From Candidatus Subteraquimicrobium carltonvillense (GTDB lineage Bacteria; Actinomycetota; Aquicultoria; Subteraquimicrobiales; Subteraquimicrobiaceae), in the NCBI GenBank assembly GCA_002339355.1, contig DDKQ01000098.1, forward strand, positions 710-9,363: a DNA stretch of 8,654 bases. Reading direction: 5' to 3'. The notes under the pieces are model-generated. The model saw only the letters and a list, made by a program, of their open reading frames with translations, was not told the origin of the DNA and searched no databases. The translations under genes were made by a program, and so were the position numbers. Shown in pieces: positions 5,074-8,654 of this stretch. The stretch's first letter is position 1. Every line of letters starts with the position of its first letter.

Positions 5074-6384
5074 TCATCCTATAAATCGCTCCCAATCTTC
5101 AATCCTTGCAGGCCATCTCAGTTGTCTAAGCCTTTCAAGCGAAGCCATTACTGAACGAACTCCCTTATCTTTGAATCTTTCATAAACGTAGTAGGGTGCA
5201 GATTGCGATTCATTCAACTTTTCAAAAGTTTGCTCTATCTCACCACCTGCTTCTTTAGCAACCCACCACGTTATCAGCTGAGCCCATCCTTCGTGGACAT
5301 CTTCCTCTGTTAGCTTATAGAGCTCCAAAGGCCATTCTGGAACACCACGCTTGGGAAGAAGATGGATAACCCAGTGCCCTATCTCGTGGACAATTACCAC
5401 TGTACGCAACAACTCCTCATCAAGTCCTTTCCTTCTTGTATACCATCTCAACCCTCTCGCATAGAGGATGATTTGCGGGTTAGGTATGTAACAGCCCAAA
5501 ACTTCTTCGATGGAAATAGTTTCAGGTCTTCCACGCCGTCTATTCCGAGGAACCTGAGGTTCTATGACTCCTTCCTCTTCTTGATCTTCTTCGTCTTCCA
5601 ACTCCGGATAGGCAACAAAAAGAGGTGGTGCTTCAAAGGACAAAAAGATTTGTGGTAGAGCCGCTGGAATAAATCCACTTTGTCGTGCTTTGTCCATTAA
5701 GCGCGCGATAAGTTCTCGTTCATCGCGGGTTAGCGCATAAGGTATGCGCCAGGCGAATTGCTGAGAAAAGGGTAGCTGACATGCCTTTTCTCGCTGGGCA
5801 ATCATATCATCAATGTGCTTCAGATATTCTGCATCGCCTGCACTCTTAACGATTAAACGCAGTTGTGAAATCTCCACTGAAGGCACATATCCAGTGATGG
5901 GGAAGACAAATGGCGTAACTCCGCCCGGCAATCTAAAATACTGTTCACGGTCTAAACGGTGAAGATCAGGGCCTAAACGGTGAAGACTTTCAAAAGGTTC
6001 TCCAGGGTGATCTTTAAAAGTGGCGTTGACAACATACTGCTTCATCTGATCGGTGAGTTCATTCCAGATACCAGCGTTCAAATTTTCTACTTCCTCCAAC
6101 CACCTCCGAGATGCATCTGCTTGCTTTTGAACACCTGACCCCAACCAACGCCTGGCCAGCTCGAATCCAACTGTATCTAATAGCAGTTCACAAAGGTAGT
6201 GATAACTACCACGAGGTTGCACCTGCTCAATCGCAGGCCAATTAGCAGGGTCTCTGACAATATCCAGCCAACCAGGAATCGAGCTTGTGAGTTCAGTTTC
6301 CCATTCATCAGCGTACCAAACACCTTTCTGTGGATTGTTTTTAATGAACTCCAGTAAATCTTCAAGTTGTTTTTTTAATACCAT
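5074..6384 (-). CDS. Putative zinc metallopeptidase, HEXXH (cassette 2)
   Basis: From the ATG at 6384 this protein has 436 residues, unusually large for a cassette gene. The likely active site is VVIVHEIGHWVIHLL, with HEIGH at 333-337. The segment EEDVHEGWAQLITWWVAKE about 30 residues later offers E365 as a possible third zinc ligand, as in gluzincins. An acidic linker (ELEDEEDQEEE) and a basic patch (RNRRRGRP) at about 260-286 separate a helical N-terminal part of unknown function from the catalytic part. I see no signal peptide or membrane helix, so it is probably cytoplasmic. The start is set by AAGGAGGT six bases before the ATG; a TTG at 6402 overlaps this site and is rejected. The peptidase call rests on the motif; the substrate is unknown. 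Confidence 0.72.
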   Translation of the reverse strand: MVLKKQLEDLLEFIKNNPQKGVWYADEWETELTSSIPGWLDIVRDPANWPAIEQVQPRGSYHYLCELLLDTVGFELARRWLGSGVQKQADASRRWLEEVENLNAGIWNELTDQMKQYVVNATFKDHPGEPFESLHRLGPDLHRLDREQYFRLPGGVTPFVFPITGYVPSVEISQLRLIVKSAGDAEYLKHIDDMIAQREKACQLPFSQQFAWRIPYALTRDERELIARLMDKARQSGFIPAALPQIFLSFEAPPLFVAYPELEDEEDQEEEGVIEPQVPRNRRRGRPETISIEEVLGCYIPNPQIILYARGLRWYTRRKGLDEELLRTVVIVHEIGHWVIHLLPKRGVPEWPLELYKLTEEDVHEGWAQLITWWVAKEAGGEIEQTFEKLNESQSAPYYVYERFKDKGVRSVMASLERLRQLRWPARIEDWERFIG

Positions 6385-6413
6385 CACTCTACCTCCTTCC
6401 AAGACGCGATTTC

Positions 6414-6492
6414 ACATAACGTTTTGCGGATAAAAAAGTTGCCGAAGGCAATTTTGGCGGAGCGAAGTATAGCCTTTTATCCGCTGTTAAGT
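6414..6492 (-). repeat. attC-like site of cassette 1 (79 bp, intact)
   Basis: On the minus strand R'' is ACTTAAC (6492-6486), then one base, L'' GCGGATAAAA (6484-6475), a central region, L' TTTTATCCGC (6435-6426), a 5-base spacer and R' GTTATGT (6420-6414). The 10-bp L arms are perfect complements. The centre contains a TTGCC-GAA-GGCAA hairpin (6439-6451 on the + strand). The 68 bases between this site and the membrane-protein stop hold no gene. They contain a short GGCAC-GAA-GTGCC hairpin (6513-6525) and GCTTCGCTCGG-like words that echo attC centres, perhaps remnants of an older site. This is the best-preserved site in the window. Confidence 0.85.
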
Positions 6493-6560
6493 GACCGAGC
6501 GAAGCGAGGCAAGGCACGAAGTGCCGCAGAGTTGTCCGAAGCCCTACAAGTATCCATCTT

Positions 6561-6914
6561 TTATAACTTTTCATCACCAAACCACACATACAACAAAGAT
6601 ACTAAAACTATAACTGCCAATAGTAGATCCATAACACCAAACGGGTAGATTGAGGGCGCTACAATCATTGATGTTATACTTAATGCCATGCCGAAAACAA
6701 TTCCCCATTTTCTCATCGACCATATTGCGTAACCTGCAAATAACCTAGACATGCCATAAATAGCGCTAAGTGTTGCCCAAAAAATCGGTCTTTCTTGAAA
6801 CCATGGTGGAGCGAAATCTGCTGGCACAAAAAGTGCAGTTACCGCTAATATTTCAATAAAACCATGAACGAAAAGAACAACAGAAGCTATTTTTGCGGCA
6901 GTCTTTTTATCCAT
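6561..6914 (-). CDS. Small four-helix membrane protein (cassette 1)
   Basis: I do not recognise the family. The 117-residue protein has four predicted membrane segments at about 8-30, 43-65, 69-87 and 92-112, with short polar ends (MDKKTAAK and WFGDEKL). Charged residues are concentrated at the ends and in the loop SMRKW (66-70). No catalytic or transport motif is visible. AAGGTGT upstream of the ATG is a usable ribosome binding site. It is the first cassette after the attI-like box and so is best placed for expression from the promoter at 7050-7077. Small membrane proteins of unknown function are common in integron cassettes. Confidence 0.78.
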   Translation of the reverse strand: MDKKTAAKIASVVLFVHGFIEILAVTALFVPADFAPPWFQERPIFWATLSAIYGMSRLFAGYAIWSMRKWGIVFGMALSITSMIVAPSIYPFGVMDLLLAVIVLVSLLYVWFGDEKL

Positions 6915-6985
6915 ACTTACACCTTGTTTATAATTTATGATTAGTTTTAAATGTTTAGTTTCGAAGCCGGGCGAAGGGTAATTTC

Positions 6986-6992
6986 ACTTAAC
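6986..6992 (-). other. attI-like core box / 5' edge of cassette 1
   Basis: GTTAAGT on the minus strand fits the integron core consensus GTTRRRY exactly. It lies between the integrase and cassette 1 and is the exact complement of R'' of cassette 1 (ACTTAAC); the identity extends to GTTAAGTGA. Recombination would be expected after the first G. No second integrase-binding arm was identified with confidence. Confidence 0.62.
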
Positions 6993-7025
6993 TACAGAAT
7001 AAGCGAATTTCGTTTAATTTTCACG

Positions 7026-7054
7026 TTGACAATGTGTATTGCTTCATTTATTCT
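7026..7054 (+). promoter_or_regulatory. Promoter for the integrase
   Basis: TTGACA (7026-7031), a 17-base spacer and TATTCT (7049-7054) form a sigma-70 type promoter pointing into the integrase, with a predicted start near 7061. The leader to the ATG at 7106 is about 45 bases and shows no clear Shine-Dalgarno sequence. Confidence 0.6.
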
Positions 7055-7077
7055 ACCTAAATGGAATCTTATGTCAA
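7050..7077 (-). promoter_or_regulatory. Outward cassette promoter (Pc-like)
   Basis: On the minus strand TTGACA (7077-7072), a 16-base spacer and TAGAAT (7055-7050) form a promoter reading through the attI-like box into cassette 1. Its -10 overlaps the -10 of the integrase promoter on the other strand, so both cannot be occupied at once. The palindrome TCTTAT-GTCA-ATAAGA (7067-7082) covers its -35 and may be an operator. Confidence 0.6.
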
Positions 7078-7105
7078 TAAGAATCTCTTAGTGTGAGTTT
7101 TCCCT

Positions 7106-7942
7106 ATGAATTATCTGCAGGATGTTGCAAGAGAACTAAAAATACAAAGGTATAGCCCAAAGACTGTGAAAGCATATTTAAGCCATATTAAAAAGTTCAT
7201 TCAGTTTTTTAATAACGATATTACACACCTCAAGGATGCCCAAATCAAGAACTACTTCTTGCATTTGGTTGAAAATGAAAAAGTGTCCCGTTCTTCTCTC
7301 GATCTTGCGCACAGCGCAATCCGGTTTCTCTTCGTTGAGGTGCTGAATCAAAAATGGTTTACAAAATCAATTAAGCGCCCCAGAAAAGAAAGAAGGCTTC
7401 CCGGAATTTTAAGTCCTGAAGAAGTAAGGAAAATATTTGATGCAGTCAAAAATATCAAACATCGATGCATTCTTCTTCTGACTTATTCTTCCGGCCTAAG
7501 AGTAAGTGAGGTTGTTAGGCTCAAAGTGAGTGATATTGACAGTAACAGGATGCTCATAAGAATAAGACAAGGCAAAGGCAAAAGGGATCGATATTCACTT
7601 CTCTCTGAGGTCGCCTTGAAAGAACTTCGTAACTATTACAGGGAATATCACCCTAAAAAATGGCTATTTCCTGGTGCCAAGGAAGGAAGCCACCTCTCAG
7701 AGCGTTCCGTACAGCATGTTTTTGAACAGGCACTTCATAAGACTGGGATTATCAAGCCAGCTACCGTTCATACCCTCCGCCATTCCTTTGCTACTCATTT
7801 GCTAGAATCTGGCATCGACATACGGTACATCCAAGAGCTACTTGGACATTCGAGCCCAAAAACCACTCAAATTTATACGCACGTATCGCGGAAAAATCTA
7901 TCAAGGATAACAAGTCCCCTTGATGCAATTTTTGAGAAATAG
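7106..7942 (+). CDS. Tyrosine recombinase, Xer/integron-integrase-like
   Basis: This intact 278-residue tyrosine recombinase would cut and rejoin DNA at the array's sites if it serves this locus. The N-terminal SAM-like domain spans about 1-90 (SPKTVKAYLSHIKKFIQFF). The catalytic domain has R132 (SSGLRVSEV), K157 or K159 (QGKGKRDR), H222 and R225 (HTLRHSFATHLL), H248 (LLGHSS) and the nucleophile Y257 (TTQIYTHV). The end, RITSPLDAIFEK, resembles the SPLDAL end of IntI proteins. The segment between LKELRNYYREYHPKKW and LFPGAKEG is short, so the roughly 35-residue insert that marks IntI integrases is absent. It is transcribed away from the cassettes, as intI genes usually are. Alternatives are a Xer-like or transposon-linked integrase unrelated to the array. 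Confidence 0.9.
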   Translation: MNYLQDVARELKIQRYSPKTVKAYLSHIKKFIQFFNNDITHLKDAQIKNYFLHLVENEKVSRSSLDLAHSAIRFLFVEVLNQKWFTKSIKRPRKERRLPGILSPEEVRKIFDAVKNIKHRCILLLTYSSGLRVSEVVRLKVSDIDSNRMLIRIRQGKGKRDRYSLLSEVALKELRNYYREYHPKKWLFPGAKEGSHLSERSVQHVFEQALHKTGIIKPATVHTLRHSFATHLLESGIDIRYIQELLGHSSPKTTQIYTHVSRKNLSRITSPLDAIFEK

Positions 7943-8064
7943 CAAAAGCTGTGTTAAAAGGATGTTTCAAATCGCTTTTTTCAGCAACTGAGATAAAAGC
8001 CACCCCATAATCCCATGTAAATTAAAACTTTCCTCCAATACAGCAAGTAGTCTTTTCCAGAAAT

Positions 8065-8082
8065 TTCCAAGTAGACTTGGAA
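8065..8082. promoter_or_regulatory. Palindrome upstream of hypF, possible operator
   Basis: TTCCAAGT-AG-ACTTGGAA has perfect 8-base arms around two bases, 66 bases before the hypF start. No T-run follows on either strand, so an operator is more likely than a terminator. The rest of the 205-base gap from 7943 holds no gene. A weak AAAAGC/GCTTTTTT pairing (7944-7949 with 7974-7981) after the integrase could help end its transcript. Confidence 0.35.
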
Positions 8083-8147
8083 TGAAGAAAAAAGTGATTT
8101 AGAATAGTGCTAATTAACATGTAGAAAATCCACTGGAAGTTGGGAAG

Positions 8148-8654
8148 ATGCCAAAGAACAGATTTCACATCATAGTTAAGGGAGTAGTTCAGGGGGTGGG
8201 CTTTAGGCCTTTCATCTATCAGCTAGCTCACTCACATAAGTTGACCGGGTGGGTTCTTAATTCCTCTAAAGGAGTAATCATAGAGGTAGAAGGCGAAAAG
8301 AAAGATTTAGAAGCCTTCGTCGAGGATATTGGGACCAAAGCCCCACCCCTGGCCAAGATAGAGAGCATCGATGTGGAATTTCTCCCCCCCATGGGTTACT
8401 CTTCTTTCATCATCAAACACAGCGTAGAGGAGCAAGAGCAATTCTTACTGATCTCTCCGGACATCTGCATCTGCCATGATTGCCTCCGGGAATTGTTCGA
8501 TCCAAATGATAGACGATACCGATATCCCTTCATCAACTGCACAAATTGTGGTCCTCGCTTTACCATAATTGAAGACATCCCCTATGACAGACCAAAGACC
8601 ACCATGAAGAAATTCAAGATGTGCCCCAAGTGCCAAGCGGAATACGATGACCCC
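8148..8654 (+). CDS. hypF: HypF, carbamoyltransferase for hydrogenase maturation (N-terminal part)
   Basis: HypF makes the thiocarbamate on HypE that becomes the cyanide ligands of the [NiFe]-hydrogenase active site, using carbamoyl phosphate and ATP. The 169 residues present run off the right edge. The acylphosphatase domain (about 1-92) has GVVQGVGFRPF with R20 and the catalytic N38. The zinc-finger region follows: C109 and C112 (CHDC), then RYRYPFINCTNCGPRFTI with C131 and C134, and C159/C162 (CPKC). This layout is specific to HypF. GGAAG precedes the ATG by a few bases. The YrdC-like and Kae1-like domains must lie beyond the window. It is on the same strand as cbiQO, and the cassette region may have been inserted between them. 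Confidence 0.95.
   Translation, partial: MPKNRFHIIVKGVVQGVGFRPFIYQLAHSHKLTGWVLNSSKGVIIEVEGEKKDLEAFVEDIGTKAPPLAKIESIDVEFLPPMGYSSFIIKHSVEEQEQFLLISPDICICHDCLRELFDPNDRRYRYPFINCTNCGPRFTIIEDIPYDRPKTTMKKFKMCPKCQAEYDDP

Larger units (their letters stand above)
1797..7942. mobile_element. Integron-like gene-cassette array with tyrosine integrase
   Basis: This region combines one tyrosine recombinase on the + strand with five gene units on the minus strand. The units are separated by attC-like palindromes at 6414-6492, 3628-3638 plus 4994-5058 (split by an IS), 2886-2937 (half site) and 2281-2360. Each full site has outer 7-base boxes of the form NNNTAAC and GTTANNN, and inner arms of 9-12 bp that are perfect complements. 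An attI-like box lies at 6986-6992, next to a minus-strand promoter at 7050-7077. The cassette genes are small, unrelated to each other, and of the accessory type (toxin-antitoxin-like pair, unknowns). The left limit is unclear because the last unit lacks its attC; the right limit is placed at the integrase stop. The recombinase is not a canonical IntI, so 'integron-like' is deliberate. Confidence 0.8.

Noticed and set aside
6385..6402. TTG start of the metallopeptidase at 6402
   Set aside because: The TTG overlaps the Shine-Dalgarno sequence that serves the ATG at 6384.
2281..6492. CRISPR-like repeats
   Set aside because: The repeats are far apart, differ in sequence, share structure rather than identity, and have genes between them.
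7106..7942. Naming the recombinase intI
   Set aside because: The catalytic residues and SPLDAI end fit, but the IntI-specific insert before HxxR is missing, so the symbol would mislead.
8065..8082. Palindrome upstream of hypF as a dif/Xer site
   Set aside because: A dif site has two 11-base arms with a 6-base centre and a known consensus; this has 8-base arms and a 2-base centre.

Overview
The window looks like bacterial DNA of moderately low GC content, probably from an anaerobe with [NiFe] hydrogenases. Its left end carries the T and A components of an ECF-type Ni/Co transporter (cbiQ-cbiO), and its right end the start of hypF, a [NiFe]-hydrogenase maturation gene. I cannot assign a genus from the sequence.

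Layout. Positions 2-163 hold the C-terminal tail of a DDE (rve-type) insertion-sequence transposase. cbiQ (267-1040) and cbiO (1037-1768) follow on the + strand with a 4-base overlap. From 1797 to about 7105 the genes face the other way, and each sits in a unit that ends, or should end, in a 76-80 bp imperfect palindrome with the layout of an integron attC site (R''-L''-centre-L'-R'). At the right edge of this array a tyrosine recombinase (7106-7942) points away from it. This is the geometry of an integron: integrase, attI-like box, outward promoter, then a cassette array.

Cassettes, read from the integrase outward on the minus strand: (1) a four-helix membrane protein; (2) a large HEXXH putative metallopeptidase; (3) a nucleotidyltransferase-like protein with a C-terminal zinc ribbon; (4) a DUF4258/DUF2283 pair resembling a toxin-antitoxin module; (5) a conserved unknown with a Cys cluster, whose own attC is missing. 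For cassettes 1 and 2 the box at the cassette's 5' end is the exact complement of the R'' box at its 3' end. That is expected if each moved as a circle cut at R'.

An IS110/IS1111-family element (about 3639-4993) sits in the R'-L' spacer of cassette 2's attC, which fits the published IS1111-attC group that targets these sites. It has 14-bp subterminal inverted repeats, a hairpin over its transposase ribosome binding site, and about 270 bases of 3' noncoding sequence. That stretch holds two hairpins with the same loop, 60 bases apart, and is a candidate guide (bridge/seek) RNA.

The most unusual point is that the adjacent recombinase has all the tyrosine-recombinase catalytic residues but lacks the extra segment that defines IntI integrases. 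The locus is therefore either an integron-like platform driven by a non-IntI, Xer-like integrase, or a cassette cluster lying next to an unrelated recombinase. Overlapping divergent promoters between the integrase and cassette 1 favour the first reading but do not prove it.
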